This document shows, piece after piece, positions 7,927 to 21,904 of a stretch of DNA of 64,000 nt (position 1 is the first letter of the stretch; each line of letters opens with the position of its first letter). The notes beneath the pieces are model-generated. The model ran no database searches. It saw only the letters and a program-made list of their open reading frames with translations, and was not told the origin of the DNA. The stretch comes from Synechococcus sp. WH 8109. GTDB taxonomy: Bacteria > Cyanobacteriota > Cyanobacteriia > PCC-6307 > Cyanobiaceae. The stretch lies in assembly GCF_000161795.2 (NCBI RefSeq), contig NZ_CP006882.1:1798001-1862000 (forward strand), written 5' to 3'. A program made the position numbers and the translations under genes.

Positions 7927-9079
7927 TCGTCTTCCGACCTACTCCGTTGCTGAGCTGAACACAGCCATCGGAAGCCTGCTGGAACGCGGCTTTGCGCCGC
8001 GTTTTTTGCTGGAAGCAACGGTCTCACGCCCTCAACTCAAGAAGGGTCACCTCTGGCTCACGCTCACCGATGGCTCCGCCAGTATTTCCAGTGTGGTGTG
8101 GGCTTCAAAACTGGCGCAGTTGAGCTACCAGCCCAAGGACGGGGACGGCGTCACCGTTGTGGGCAAGCTCAATTTCTGGGCAGCGCGAGCCAGCCTTACG
8201 GTTCAGGCGCTGGACATCCGCCCCAGCCTCAGCACGGTGCTCCGTGACTTTGAACGGGTGCGTCAGCTGCTGGAACAGGAAGAGGTGATCGACCCCAGGC
8301 GTCGGAGGCCGCTTCCGAGCCAACCCTCCTCCATCGCAGTGCTCACTAGCGTGCCCAGCTCCGCCCTGGCCGACATGCTCCGTACCGCGGCGGAACGCTG
8401 GCCCCTGACCCAACTGATCGTGGTGCCGATTCCTGTGCAGGGGTCCGTGGCTCCGACGATTATCAGCACCCTGGAAAGCTTGGCTGAACGCTCCACCGAG
8501 CTGGGACTTCAAGCTTTGGTGCTCGCCCGCGGCGGTGGCAGCCGAGAAGACTTAGCAGTGTTCGACAACGAGGTCCTTTGCCGCCTCCTGGCGCACTACC
8601 CCATACCGGTCGTGACAGGCCTGGGGCATGAGGACGATCTCACCGTCGCCGATCTGGTGGCAGACCATCGCGCAGCCACGCCAACGGCGGCGATTGTGGC
8701 ACTGCTGCCCGACCGCGAGGCGGAACACCAGGGACTTGTGCAACGGCAAAGCCGATTGAAAGAGGCACTGCTAGGGAGGATTCATCGCGAGCGTCAGCGG
8801 CTCCAGGATCGGGCCATTGCGCTGCAGCAACAGTCTCCACTGGAGAAGATCAGGCGCTTTCGCCAGGAGCTGGCCCAAAAGCACCAATTGCTCAAGGCAC
8901 TTTCGCCGGAACGCTGGCTGAAACGCGGCTTGGCCCTGATTAGCAACGAAGCCGGCGAGTCCATCTCAAGCCTGGAATCCGTCAAGATCGGTGATCAGCT
9001 CAACATTCGAGTGAGCGACGGAAACCTTGAGGCCCGGGTCGATCAGATCCAGCGCAGTGACCCCAACACCACCTCCTGA
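7916..9079 (+). CDS. xseA: exodeoxyribonuclease VII large subunit
   Basis: Large, catalytic subunit of exonuclease VII, which with XseB degrades single-stranded DNA from both ends into acid-soluble oligomers. About 387 residues from the TTG at 7916. An N-terminal OB-fold (TYSVAELNTAIGSLLE, then HLWLTLTDGSASISSVVW) is followed by the catalytic domain with LARGGGSREDLAVFD and GLGHEDDLTVADLVADHRAATPT split across it, then a coiled coil. It is shorter than the roughly 450-residue E. coli protein. The frame extends upstream to 7880, but those residues read like shadow of the preceding small gene. The xseB start overlaps its stop by one base. Confidence 0.93.
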   Translation: MSVDRLPTYSVAELNTAIGSLLERGFAPRFLLEATVSRPQLKKGHLWLTLTDGSASISSVVWASKLAQLSYQPKDGDGVTVVGKLNFWAARASLTVQALDIRPSLSTVLRDFERVRQLLEQEEVIDPRRRRPLPSQPSSIAVLTSVPSSALADMLRTAAERWPLTQLIVVPIPVQGSVAPTIISTLESLAERSTELGLQALVLARGGGSREDLAVFDNEVLCRLLAHYPIPVVTGLGHEDDLTVADLVADHRAATPTAAIVALLPDREAEHQGLVQRQSRLKEALLGRIHRERQRLQDRAIALQQQSPLEKIRRFRQELAQKHQLLKALSPERWLKRGLALISNEAGESISSLESVKIGDQLNIRVSDGNLEARVDQIQRSDPNTTS

Positions 9080-9348
9080 TGAGCAAGCGCCAAGTCAACA
9101 AAGTGCACCGTGATCGCATCGAAGTGTGGCGAAAGGATGCCGAAAGCCTGAGCTACGAAGAAGCCATGCAGGCTCTGGATCTGCTGCTTGCTGAGCTGCA
9201 GAACGACAATGTTCCCTTGGCGGACTTGCAGCAAAAAGTTCTCCACGGCGAGGTTTATCTGAGCCGTTGCCAGAACCTGCTCGACAGCGTCGAACAATCA
9301 ATTATCGAACTCGATCCCACAACCCTTAAAGCCACGAACAATGCGTAA
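9079..9348 (+). CDS. xseB: exodeoxyribonuclease VII small subunit
   Basis: An 89-residue small subunit of exonuclease VII. The conserved helical hairpin is seen as SYEEAMQALDLLLAELQ, VPLADLQQKVLHGE and a closing helix with the Cys in LSRCQNLLDSVEQ. Several copies of XseB bind the coiled coil of one XseA. The ATG overlaps the xseA stop by one base (TGATG), and the following DUF2834 gene begins before the xseB stop, so the three genes form a tight translationally coupled unit. Confidence 0.92.
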   Translation: MSKRQVNKVHRDRIEVWRKDAESLSYEEAMQALDLLLAELQNDNVPLADLQQKVLHGEVYLSRCQNLLDSVEQSIIELDPTTLKATNNA

Positions 9349-9694
9349 AGCCCTGCCTTGGATCTATCTGCTTCTGGCTGTGTTGGGAGCGATCCTGCCC
9401 TGGAAAGCCAACCTGGAGTTCATCGCTGAAGGAGGTGGACAGGCCTTTGATTTGGCGCGATTTATCGCCGACGCCAGCACCACAGCCGCCTCACGCTCCT
9501 TGAGCGCTGACCTGCTGGTGGGAGCCAGTGCCGTCACACTATGGATCTGCGTGGAAGGCCCACGTCAGAAGATCAAAGGCTGGTGGCTGGCCATCCCCTT
9601 AAGTTTTGGCGTGGCCTTTGCCTGTGCTGCTCCGTTTTTCTTGTTCCTGCGGGAACGACAGCTGCAGGCTCAAGAATCGGAATCCACGTCCTGA
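9341..9694 (+). CDS. DUF2834 membrane protein
   Basis: A 117-residue protein with about three membrane helices (6-21, around 58-72, 84-104). The opening PWIYLLLAVLGAILPWKANLEF, interrupted by polar residues, and the middle SLSADLLVGASAVTLWI match the DUF2834 family. Its start overlaps the end of xseB by 8 bases and its stop lies inside the convergent zinc-ribbon gene (25-base overlap). Role unknown. Confidence 0.8.
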   Translation: MRKALPWIYLLLAVLGAILPWKANLEFIAEGGGQAFDLARFIADASTTAASRSLSADLLVGASAVTLWICVEGPRQKIKGWWLAIPLSFGVAFACAAPFFLFLRERQLQAQESESTS

Positions 9695-10029
9695 GCGACC
9701 ACGTCAATGGTGAGATCGCTGGCGGGAGTAGATGGGGCTGCTGCACTGGCAGGATTTTCACCTGCACTGGGATAGGGCGTTCCACAGACCGCACAGACTC
9801 CAGCCCCCTTCAGTCCGGTGGCACCGCAAGCGGTACAGCTGATCATCCTGGACTGCAAAAGTTTCCAACCAATCCAGCCAAGCCCCGAGAGGATCAAAGG
9901 AAGCGCCAAAAGAGCCAGCAGCACACCACCGGCGAGATCAAGCAAGAGACGACCGGCAGCGGTTGGCACAAGCAGCAGCAAAACAACTGCAATCCACAAC
10001 ACTGCTGGTGGTCGATTCATTGGCTTCAA
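9670..10029 (-). CDS. membrane protein with C-terminal zinc ribbon
   Basis: A 119-residue protein with two N-terminal membrane helices (about 8-24 and 30-50) followed by a compact zinc-ribbon: CTACG then CAVCG, that is CxxC-X11-CxxC. The tail is alanine/proline/serine-rich and acidic. Such double-CxxC modules usually bind one zinc and mediate protein contacts. It is convergent with the DUF2834 gene and lies downstream of the BrkB-like gene on the same strand. I know no named family or function. Confidence 0.65.
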   Translation of the reverse strand: MKPMNRPPAVLWIAVVLLLLVPTAAGRLLLDLAGGVLLALLALPLILSGLGWIGWKLLQSRMISCTACGATGLKGAGVCAVCGTPYPSAGENPASAAAPSTPASDLTIDVVAQDVDSDS

Positions 10030-10073
10030 CGGAGAAGGTCCGTTGAATTAGCTTCGCAGAATTGAATCAAAGT

Positions 10074-11018
10074 TCAAGACGTCACACTGTTCGGTTCTCC
10101 GAGCCGAGGCTTGGCAAGACGAACTGCAACCAATTCCACACTTAAACACTGTCCAAAATAAAGAATTACACCCACCAACCAAACCCAAAGCGTCAAGACC
10201 AAAACACTACCAATTACGCCATAGGCCTGATAGCGATTACCCAGAGAAACAATACTCAAACTCAGAATTTTGTTGAGAAAAGCCAGACCAAATCCAATCA
10301 ACAACGAGCCTGGAATGAGAGGAATCGAAGGAACACGACGACTGGGCAACACCACCTGAAGCAGCCAGGCCATCAAGGACAAGATCAAGGCGGGGACAAT
10401 TATCCGCCCGAGGGGAAGAATGGGACTTGAGCGCACAAATCCCATTAAGCCTGGAATAACTCCATCCAAGACACCAAGAATCTCTTCTGGAAGCTGCCCG
10501 ACACTAAGCACTAACTGTTGAAAAATAATCAAAACAGATATTGCAAAAACCGTCAGAAAAGCCTCAACACGCGTTCGACAAAACTGCACAACTTGTTGCC
10601 ACCAAGACAAACCAATTGATGACTCCGGCAGAATCTCGGACCACAGCCGATCAGCTCCACGCTGGAGCGTCAAGTAAGCGTTACTAGCCGTGAGAAGTAA
10701 AACAACAACACCGAGGATTCCAGCCCCGAAGCCTTGATCGACCAAGCCACGCAAAGTTGAATCAACCAGGCTGGTTGCTGATGGCGGTAAGACCTGCGTC
10801 ACGGATGCCAACACATTATCGAGACTATCCGTTCTACCAAACACCCGTGCAGCGACAGACAACGCAATCAGAAGAAGCGGGAAGAACGACTGAAGAACGA
10901 AATACGCAAAAGCGGCACTTAAATCCACACATTCAGCGTTATTCCAACGCTGACATGCCTGCCAGATTTGCCCACTTAAACGTCGAGCAATTGAACGTCT
11001 CGGCACAGATGAGCGCAA
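10074..11018 (-). CDS. YihY/BrkB-family membrane protein
   Basis: A 314-residue integral membrane protein with about six helices. The N-terminal region NAECVDLSAAFAYFVLQSFFP, broken by the family-typical Ala-Ala-Phe-Ala-Tyr, and later TLQRGADRLWSEI match the YihY/virulence factor BrkB family (formerly UPF0761 / RNase BN misannotation). Function is unproven; transport or envelope roles have been proposed. It sits just beyond the rRNA terminator on the same strand. GC content is lower than in most neighbours. Confidence 0.85.
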   Translation of the reverse strand: MRSSVPRRSIARRLSGQIWQACQRWNNAECVDLSAAFAYFVLQSFFPLLLIALSVAARVFGRTDSLDNVLASVTQVLPPSATSLVDSTLRGLVDQGFGAGILGVVVLLLTASNAYLTLQRGADRLWSEILPESSIGLSWWQQVVQFCRTRVEAFLTVFAISVLIIFQQLVLSVGQLPEEILGVLDGVIPGLMGFVRSSPILPLGRIIVPALILSLMAWLLQVVLPSRRVPSIPLIPGSLLIGFGLAFLNKILSLSIVSLGNRYQAYGVIGSVLVLTLWVWLVGVILYFGQCLSVELVAVRLAKPRLGEPNSVTS

Positions 11019-11040
11019 AAGACCACTAAAACCTTACAAC

Positions 11041-11067
11041 AAAAAAGCCACCTCATGATGAGGTGGC
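11041..11067 (-). terminator. terminator of the rRNA operon
   Basis: On the minus strand the arms GCCACCTCAT and ATGAGGTGGC form a near-perfect hairpin followed by TTTTTT. It lies 70 bases after the 5S gene and before the BrkB-like gene, so it should end the rRNA transcript. Confidence 0.85.
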
Positions 11068-11136
11068 TTCTTCGCGGGTGGCGATGGTGATTGCTTCAGC
11101 AATCAGCACATCATCAACCTATTCAGAGAATGTTTT

Positions 11137-11254
11137 ACCTGGCATCGAGCTATTTTCTCAGGGGGCTACCCCCCAAATATCGTCGCCGCTGATGCGTTTC
11201 ACAACCGAGTTCGGGATGGATCGGAGTGGGACCACACCGCCATGGACACCAGGA
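11137..11254 (-). rRNA. rrf: 5S ribosomal RNA
   Basis: About 118 bases. The minus-strand sequence starts TCCTGGTGTC and ends GATGCCAGGT, pairing 5' and 3' ends to close helix I. It contains the conserved loop region CCGAACTCGG. It is the last gene of the rRNA operon, 111 bases beyond the 23S end. Confidence 0.93.
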
Positions 11255-11365
11255 TAGATAAACATTCTCAAGGGGTGAACCCTGAGAACTGCATAGGATC
11301 TGCAGCTAACGCTGCACGTCTGAATCAAACAAAGAAATTAGTCTTCAGGCAAGAACCAAAATGTT

Positions 11366-14229
<2,864 letters not shown>

Positions 14230-14664
14230 AATTAACCTCCTGAACGCTTACCGCCGTTGAAAGCAGATTCTCAAGTTTTTATTGCTAAAAACAAGATCAA
14301 ACTCTGATTCGCTCGACACGAATCAAAGAACATTCAAGAGTCTCGGCTCTTGCTCAAAAGAATTTTCATTGTTCTAGATCCAATCTCCCTTTCAGAAGAT
14401 CAGATTCAAAACAATGCATCTGTAAGATGCTTTGTTTTTTCCAGACTCACCTATGCAGTTGTCAAGGTTCTGCTAGAACTTCAAATCAAATCATCAATTT
14501 CTTGATTATTTGATCCGAGCCCAGCATCTTATCAACCAAATTCAAGGCTTTAACCTAAAACTTGGAATGACAGGAAGCTGGGGTCATCCAGCGGACACAT
14601 CTAAATCACACTCCAATCGAGCTCAACTCCAAAAGAATTGGAGATGGGAATCAAGTTCGGTCAG
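14230..14664 (-). other. rRNA internal spacer between tRNA-Ala and 23S
   Basis: A 435-base AT-rich spacer with no protein-coding frame of note. It should hold the processing stems and antitermination signals of the pre-rRNA. Together with the tRNAs and the other spacer it gives an ITS of about 775 bases, within the range expected for marine Synechococcus, and is useful for clade typing. Confidence 0.8.
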
Positions 14665-14737
14665 TGGAGGTTAGGAGACTCGAACTCCTGACATCCTGCT
14701 TGCAAAGCAGGCGCTCTACCAACTGAGCTAAACCCCC
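14665..14737 (-). tRNA. tRNA-Ala (TGC)
   Basis: A 73-base cloverleaf on the minus strand starting GGGGGTTTAGCTCAGTTGG, with anticodon loop CTTTGCAAG (anticodon TGC) and T-arm GGAGTTCGAGTCTCC. No encoded CCA. This is the usual second tRNA of a bacterial rrn spacer. Confidence 0.96.
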
Positions 14738-14746
14738 AACACCGAA

Positions 14747-14820
<74 letters not shown>

Positions 14821-15004
14821 AGGAGTCTCATCCCTTTTGGGGTGTGACCTAGACAAAGTTTAGGAACTGAAAATCTCCATTAAGCAATCAACATTTCTGC
14901 TGATTCTTAACTTCAAAGCTGAGGTACCGATCGACCTAAGGTGACAGGATTTCGGCCTAAGAATAAAAACACTCAGGCATCAAAATCATTGTGTTGTCTC
15001 CCTG

Positions 15005-16487
<1,483 letters not shown>

Positions 16488-16600
16488 TGTAGATCATTTC
16501 CTCTTAGAAACTTTCGCTTCCTCAAAATGATTTGCGTCACCCATCGCTCAGTGAAAACTGGCAACAGTTGAGGCCTCCTTTCGCTGACACAAAAGGGTTC

Positions 16601-16631
16601 TTAAGAGTGCATCTCTAGATTTCTCTGTCAA
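16601..16631 (-). promoter_or_regulatory. candidate rRNA operon promoter
   Basis: On the minus strand a perfect TTGACA (16626-16631) stands about 18 bases before CTCTTA/TCTTAA (16601-16607), a weak match to TATAAT. Transcription would start near 16595, leaving a leader of about 105 bases before mature 16S. The -35 match is good and the -10 match is poor, so this is a tentative call. Confidence 0.4.
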
Positions 16632-17097
16632 TGACTTTCCGGGATCTCAGATCCGGTTGTTGCTCCACAATTCGCACACCGACAACAAGAGAGTTCGTGA
16701 AAACTCTCCCGTTGCAGCGAATTGCTTCAGCGCAACGAAATTTTTTGACGGGACCTCACACCTTCATCGCTCTTTCATTCAGCTCCTCACCTCACCTCTC
16801 GGTTCGGCTCAGAACTAAACGCGATGAAAGCGTCAGTTCCTAAACTTTTCAATTGTCCAGGTGCGACCAAACTTTTCCTCACTCCCTCTCAGGAGATCGG
16901 TTGGTTGGTCAGCGCGGCCTCTCGCGACCGCTTGAAGAACTTACAACACCGTGGGATCGCTCCCTCTTGGTCTCGTAAGTCGCCTCAGACACATCAAGAC
17001 TTTCGCCTCAAGCGCTTCGGCTTGCGCAACAGCCTCTCGGCTCCCGCGCAAGACAAAACCATAACACCACATCCCCCGCTGTCGCAACAGAGACTCT
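16632..17097. other. gene-free region upstream of the rRNA operon
   Basis: About 465 bases between the candidate rrn promoter and the inositol-phosphatase-like gene. I see no convincing coding frame; the frames across it read as shadow. A small inverted repeat (GAGAGTT, then AACTCTC, near 16689-16708) is present but has no T-run. It probably holds upstream activating or additional promoter sequence for the rrn operon. Confidence 0.5.
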
Positions 17098-17901
17098 TCA
17101 GGGCTGAACCAGAGCTTCTCCCCAGGGGAGAAAACGCGCTAGGTGAGCCCATGAACCGGCCGCCAACATGGGGAAGCCGAGCTCGGAAACGTCTTCTCCT
17201 GGAGTGAGTCGGGCAGGATCCGCATCCAACCAGCGAATCGGACAACCCAGTTCGTCCAGCACCAACCAAGCTGCCGCCAGATCCCATAACTTGGGCGTGG
17301 CTTCAAGTGAGGCGATGGTCTGTCCCATCGCAACACTCACCAAATTGAGGCTGGCGACACCAAGCAAACGGATCTTCCCTGGAAAACGCTGATCCGGTTT
17401 GCGCTGCAGCACGCGAATGGAGCGACTGCAAAGAGAGACGCATGCACTTGTGGCCAGGACTCGAGTCTCCGAGGTCAAAGGCTGATTGTTTCGAGTGGCA
17501 CCCCGACCACGCAAAGCGACAAAGCGTTGGTTCAGAGCTGGCACATCCAGGAAAACCTCACTGGGACGGCCGTCGACAAAGCGAGCCACGGAAATCGCCC
17601 AATAGGGAATGCCCGCAGCAAAATTGGTGGTCCCGTCCAAAGGATCCACAACCCAGTAGGCCCGCGTTTTCGGAACTGTTTTCGAACCTTCCTCACTAAG
17701 GACACCTTCACCAGGGGCGATGCTGGCCAGACCCTCCACCAGAGAGGCATCACTCCAGCGATCGCAGTCCGTAATTAGGGAGCCATCGGGCTTTACGTCA
17801 GAGCCGATCTGACCAAAGTCCTGCAACTGACGAGCACGGATGCGATCCAGCAACAGATGGACTGCGCCCAGTTGATCGTCACTCAGCACCGACGTCACCA
17901 C
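17098..17901 (-). CDS. inositol monophosphatase family protein
   Basis: A 267-residue member of the Mg-dependent IMPase/FBPase fold. The metal-binding motifs are visible: SEEGSK near 69-74, DPLDGTTN at 86-93, and the C-terminal WDLAAAWLVLDELG. The family hydrolyses inositol phosphates, histidinol phosphate, PAP or sugar phosphates; the substrate cannot be told by eye. Its start overlaps the end of the TolC-like gene by 7 bases, so the two are probably cotranscribed, though no functional link is obvious. Confidence 0.87.
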   Translation of the reverse strand: MVTSVLSDDQLGAVHLLLDRIRARQLQDFGQIGSDVKPDGSLITDCDRWSDASLVEGLASIAPGEGVLSEEGSKTVPKTRAYWVVDPLDGTTNFAAGIPYWAISVARFVDGRPSEVFLDVPALNQRFVALRGRGATRNNQPLTSETRVLATSACVSLCSRSIRVLQRKPDQRFPGKIRLLGVASLNLVSVAMGQTIASLEATPKLWDLAAAWLVLDELGCPIRWLDADPARLTPGEDVSELGFPMLAAGSWAHLARFLPWGEALVQP

Positions 17902-19595
17902 AGAGGCTGAAGAGGGCTGGGATCAATTTGATTCACCGACGAACCTGCAGTGGCCACCGGTGGGCACGCAGTCTTAAGCGGCGTGGGCTCAATCGGTATC
18001 GATGGTTGATCAAGTTCCGGCTTTGTGGCCGATAACGAAACCGCATTGCAGGCCAGCAAGGCATCAAGACCTGTGCGGCGTTGTAGCTGCGCCAAATTGG
18101 TGTTGTAGTCACTGACGGCGCTGGCATATTTCAGCTCAGCCTGGGTGAGATCACGCTGGGTGTTAACCACTTCCCTCTGCACGCCAACGCCGGCCTGAAC
18201 CCGCAGCTGAGATAAACGCAGGGATTCGCGTGATGCAAGGACCTCAGCAGCTGTGGTGTCGATGCCCTGAATAGCTGCTCGCAAGCCGAAAAAGCTTTGC
18301 TCCACCTCAAAACGGATCTGGTTACGCAGATTGGCGAAATCGAAGCGGATCTGCTGAGCAACCTGCTTGGAACGCTGGTATTCAGCACGAGCTCGACCAC
18401 CGTCAAACAAGCGCCAACTTGCCGTCAGAGCCGTGCTGTTCTGAAACCCATTGGTGAAATCGCCCATGTCGATCTCGCTCAACGATGCCTTGGCGGATTG
18501 ACCTTCCGATCGGTACGCCGTGGTGGAGTTCACAAAGCTAAGAACAGGCTGAACAGCAGCCAAAGATGCATTCGCTTGGCTGTTGTTAATGGAGATATCG
18601 AGAATCAGTTGATCAAGTTCTTCTCGGTACTTATAGGCAGCAACGATGCTTTCCTGCAGGGAGGAATCCCAGAGGCCCATGGGTCGCGAGGGCGTCGCGG
18701 CGGTCGGAGTGACGTCTTGAGGAAGGTCAAGCACCCTGGCTAGGAGGTGTCGCTGCTCGTCCCGAAGACGAAGATTGGATGTCAAAAGGTTGCGGTCACG
18801 AGCGAGTTGGGTCTCCGCTTCCAGGACGTCCAACTTGGTGTTCACGCCTGCGTTGAAGCGCGCCCGCGCATCGCGGTAGCTGACCAACGATGCTTTGACA
18901 GAGTCTTGGCCAATGCGCACCCCCTCATCGGCTTTCTGGAGAGCGAAGTAGGCCGTCTGCGCCTGCAAACGGAGGTCCCTAAGAGCAATCAAGTAGGAGT
19001 CACCGGCTCGCTCATAACGATCCCGAGCCGCAGCAATTTGCGGAACTCTTGCGGGATTAATCAAATCCCACCTCACACTTAAGGCACCATTGACTGTCCA
19101 AATACGGGCATATGTGTCAGATCCAAAATCTGGATTTCGGTTGGTGTAGGACTGGAAATACTCGGGGAGACCACTGGCCGAAAGGTCGACGGTGGGGTAC
19201 CAGGCCGCAATGGCTGCACGTAACGAAGACTTGGCCTGATCAACCTGACTGGCAGCAGCTTTGAGCTTGGGGCTGTTGAATTCGGCCAGCTGAATTGCTT
19301 CCTCCAGAGTTATGGGGCGCAGCTGATGGGTGCGCACCTGGGATGGCGCATCGGGGAGAGCCAAGGGTGGAGAAGCAACCAGATTTTCAAGGGACGGCGG
19401 CAAAGCATTCACTGCTGGAGCCATCACAGAAGGATCAGACTTGGGACGAGCACCCTTGACATCGATCGCATCCCGGAGATTTGCCTGGTCAATCAATGCC
19501 GACTCAGCTCGTGAAGCGTCTTGACTGAGCGCAGATGGGACACCGGAAGAGACAACGCCCGCTACGAGACAAAAACCCGCGGAAAACCGGCGCAC
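17895..19595 (-). CDS. TolC-family outer membrane efflux protein
   Basis: A 566-residue protein with an N-terminal signal peptide (about 1-24, ending near ALSQ), a spacer of about 80 residues and two repeated outer-membrane-factor domains. Each contains the long coiled-coil helices of TolC: ITLEEAIQLAEFNSPKLKAA opens the first, and RLSQLRVQAGVGVQREVVNT lies in the second. Such proteins form trimeric channels across the outer membrane for type I secretion and drug efflux. It is longer than E. coli TolC because of the N-terminal linker, as is common in cyanobacteria. No inner-membrane partner is adjacent. Confidence 0.9.
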   Translation of the reverse strand: MRRFSAGFCLVAGVVSSGVPSALSQDASRAESALIDQANLRDAIDVKGARPKSDPSVMAPAVNALPPSLENLVASPPLALPDAPSQVRTHQLRPITLEEAIQLAEFNSPKLKAAASQVDQAKSSLRAAIAAWYPTVDLSASGLPEYFQSYTNRNPDFGSDTYARIWTVNGALSVRWDLINPARVPQIAAARDRYERAGDSYLIALRDLRLQAQTAYFALQKADEGVRIGQDSVKASLVSYRDARARFNAGVNTKLDVLEAETQLARDRNLLTSNLRLRDEQRHLLARVLDLPQDVTPTAATPSRPMGLWDSSLQESIVAAYKYREELDQLILDISINNSQANASLAAVQPVLSFVNSTTAYRSEGQSAKASLSEIDMGDFTNGFQNSTALTASWRLFDGGRARAEYQRSKQVAQQIRFDFANLRNQIRFEVEQSFFGLRAAIQGIDTTAAEVLASRESLRLSQLRVQAGVGVQREVVNTQRDLTQAELKYASAVSDYNTNLAQLQRRTGLDALLACNAVSLSATKPELDQPSIPIEPTPLKTACPPVATAGSSVNQIDPSPLQPLW

Positions 19596-19619
19596 AGCAA
19601 ATAAAAATCTTTTAAGAGC

Positions 19620-21017
19620 TTAGGGATTTTCCTCTACGGCACCCAAAACTGAGTCCACGACGTCAGCCGCCCCATGCACGATCTGAATGGGAACCGGTAA
19701 TTGCGCGGCCAGGGCTTCCAGGGTCATGTCATCGAGAAAGACGGGCTCCCCTTGCCGCAACATCACCGATGGCAGCAGCAGCTCATCGCCCAACTCTTGG
19801 CCCTGTAAGCCAGTCAGCAGATCCTGTCCAGTCAGCAATCCGGTCACCACTTGATCCTGCCCCCAATAAGGACTCGGCAACCCGATCAGGTGAAACTCGA
19901 CGCCATCAACAGCATTCAGCCGTTCAGCCACAGGCTGCAACGCCTGAGCCACGATCTGACCGACCACCCAGCTGCAACGACGGGGATGAGGGACCGCGCT
20001 GGGCAAATCCTCAGTTGCGGCATCCAACTCCTCTAGGAAGGCACGGATGCTGCCTACGCCGTTTTCCTGCTGCGGAAGATCCTCGTAGTTGTCCCGGGGC
20101 GGCAAGGGCAATCCCGCCACCAGGTACCACTCATCGGAGAGCCAGGCGAAACGGGTGCCCAAAACCTCCCGAAAGTGCTGCTGCATCGGTGCCACCTGAG
20201 CAATCACCCTGCGCGCGCAGTCAGGATCCACAGGAACCAAGCCATCGTCAGCCGGCCTGAAGCGGGTGAGCCCAACCGGCACCACCGCCGCAGACAGCAC
20301 CGCCGGCCAGGGGCCAGCCGCGAAGGAGGCGAGGTCGTTCAGCGTTCTCTCCAAGACAGGACCGTCATTCAGTCCCGGACAAACCACAACCTGGGCATTG
20401 ATTTGCAGATCGCGCTGATCAAACCAGGCGAGCTGGTCCATCACCTGGGCAGCACGCGGATTCACCAGCAGTCGTGAACGCAGCTCGGGATCCGTGGCAT
20501 GCACCGACACAAATAACGGCGATAAACGCTGCTCTTCAATTCGCTGCCAGTCGGCCTCGCCCAGGTTGGTGAGCGTCAGATAGGAGCCATAGAGAAAACT
20601 CAGCCGGTAATCGTCGTCTTTGAGATAGAGACTGTCGCGCCGCCCCGGAGGCTGCTGATCGATGAAACAGAACGGACAGTTGTTGTTGCACTGGCGCAAG
20701 CCATCGAACAGAGCCTCAGTGAAAGCCAGCCCAAGGCCGTCATCGGCATCCTTCTCCAACTCCACCAGATGCATCGCACCATTTGCATCACGCACCTCAA
20801 GGCAAAGCTCCTCCTCCACGCAGAGGTAGCGGTAATCGATCAGATCGCGAGGGCGAATGCCATTGATGCTGAGCAACTGATCACCCGGCTCAAAACCCAG
20901 CTCCTCCCCGATCGAGCCGGGCTCCACGGACGCCACCACCGCGGGCTGCGGTTGACGACCACTGCCACTTGGATCCAGAGCTGCAACAGCAACCCCGGCG
21001 GATGGCTCATTCCACAC
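19620..21017 (-). CDS. PDZ-radical SAM-DUF512 protein (TIGR03279 type)
   Basis: An N-terminal PDZ-like module (AVVASVEPGSIGEELGFEPG) is followed by an unusual radical SAM site CNNNCPFC (cysteines at 110, 114, 117 from this start) with FIDQQPPGRRDSLYLKDDDY, split here by position, and then the DUF512 domain. This matches the cyanobacterial FeS oxidoreductase family TIGR03279, of unknown substrate. The frame extends to 21161, but that would overlap uppP by 124 bases. I prefer the GTG at 21015-21017, 20 bases after the uppP stop, giving 465 residues. The start remains uncertain. Confidence 0.87.
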   Translation of the reverse strand: MWNEPSAGVAVAALDPSGSGRQPQPAVVASVEPGSIGEELGFEPGDQLLSINGIRPRDLIDYRYLCVEEELCLEVRDANGAMHLVELEKDADDGLGLAFTEALFDGLRQCNNNCPFCFIDQQPPGRRDSLYLKDDDYRLSFLYGSYLTLTNLGEADWQRIEEQRLSPLFVSVHATDPELRSRLLVNPRAAQVMDQLAWFDQRDLQINAQVVVCPGLNDGPVLERTLNDLASFAAGPWPAVLSAAVVPVGLTRFRPADDGLVPVDPDCARRVIAQVAPMQQHFREVLGTRFAWLSDEWYLVAGLPLPPRDNYEDLPQQENGVGSIRAFLEELDAATEDLPSAVPHPRRCSWVVGQIVAQALQPVAERLNAVDGVEFHLIGLPSPYWGQDQVVTGLLTGQDLLTGLQGQELGDELLLPSVMLRQGEPVFLDDMTLEALAAQLPVPIQIVHGAADVVDSVLGAVEENP

Positions 21018-21037
21018 AAGCCGAACTTCATCTGAAC

Positions 21038-21904
21038 TCAGTTTGCGCCGTGAACGCCCCACCAGACCAGCAACAGGAGCCCGAACAGCAGCCGGTAAGC
21101 GACGAAGACCCAGGTGCTGTTGCGCTGCAGGAACTTCAGCAACCAATCGATCGCGAGCCACGACACCACTGCAGCCGAACCAATTCCGACCAGCAACGGC
21201 AGGGGACCGTTGCCAGGGCTTGCGGCTAAAGCATCCTTGAGCTCCACCAGACCCGCGATGGAGATGGCGGGAATGCCTAAAAGAAAGGAAAAGCGGGCTG
21301 CATCAGCACGCTGCCAACAGCCGAACAGGGCCGCCGTAAGGGTGCTGCCGGAACGCGAGACCCCCGGGATCAATGCGAGGGCCTGGGCCAGCCCCACCAG
21401 CAGGCCATCGCGGCCTGAAACCCCTTGAAGCTGCTTGCGCCTTGCGCCGACTCGTTCAGCCAAGGCCAGCAACAAAGCCATCACAATCGAGACAATGGCA
21501 ATCGAGGGAACACTGCGCAGGGTTGACTGTTCGTAGCCCTGGGCCCAGGCGAATTTGATCCCTAATCCGATCAGCAAGATCGGCAAGGTCCCCACAACCA
21601 TGGCGAACCCGAGGCGCGTCTCGGGTTCGCGCCACTGGCCATTGCGAAAGGCGCGGCTGATGCCCCGCAGCACCTGGCTTAAGTCGGTGCGGAAATAGGC
21701 GATAACGGCAACGATGCTGCCCAGCTGAATAGCGGCGGTCACGGAGACACCCGGATCGCCCCAACCCAGGAGCTCAGGAACCACCTTCAGATGGGCGGTG
21801 CTGCTGATTGGCAGAAATTCAGTGAGTCCTTGAACCACCCCCAACACCAGATCACGCCAGCAGGCCTCAAGCAGGGTGAGGGATGCAGAGGTGTCCGCCA
21901 TCAA
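21038..21904 (-). CDS. uppP: undecaprenyl-diphosphatase
   Basis: A 288-residue integral membrane enzyme that dephosphorylates undecaprenyl pyrophosphate, recycling the lipid carrier for peptidoglycan and polysaccharide synthesis. The two family signatures are present: GLTEFLPISSTAHL at about 26-39 and PGVSRSGSTLTAAL further on, which build the active site. About eight membrane helices are predicted by eye. The gene lies directly upstream of the radical SAM gene on the same strand and is divergent from the DUF3120 gene. Confidence 0.94.
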   Translation of the reverse strand: MMADTSASLTLLEACWRDLVLGVVQGLTEFLPISSTAHLKVVPELLGWGDPGVSVTAAIQLGSIVAVIAYFRTDLSQVLRGISRAFRNGQWREPETRLGFAMVVGTLPILLIGLGIKFAWAQGYEQSTLRSVPSIAIVSIVMALLLALAERVGARRKQLQGVSGRDGLLVGLAQALALIPGVSRSGSTLTAALFGCWQRADAARFSFLLGIPAISIAGLVELKDALAASPGNGPLPLLVGIGSAAVVSWLAIDWLLKFLQRNSTWVFVAYRLLFGLLLLVWWGVHGAN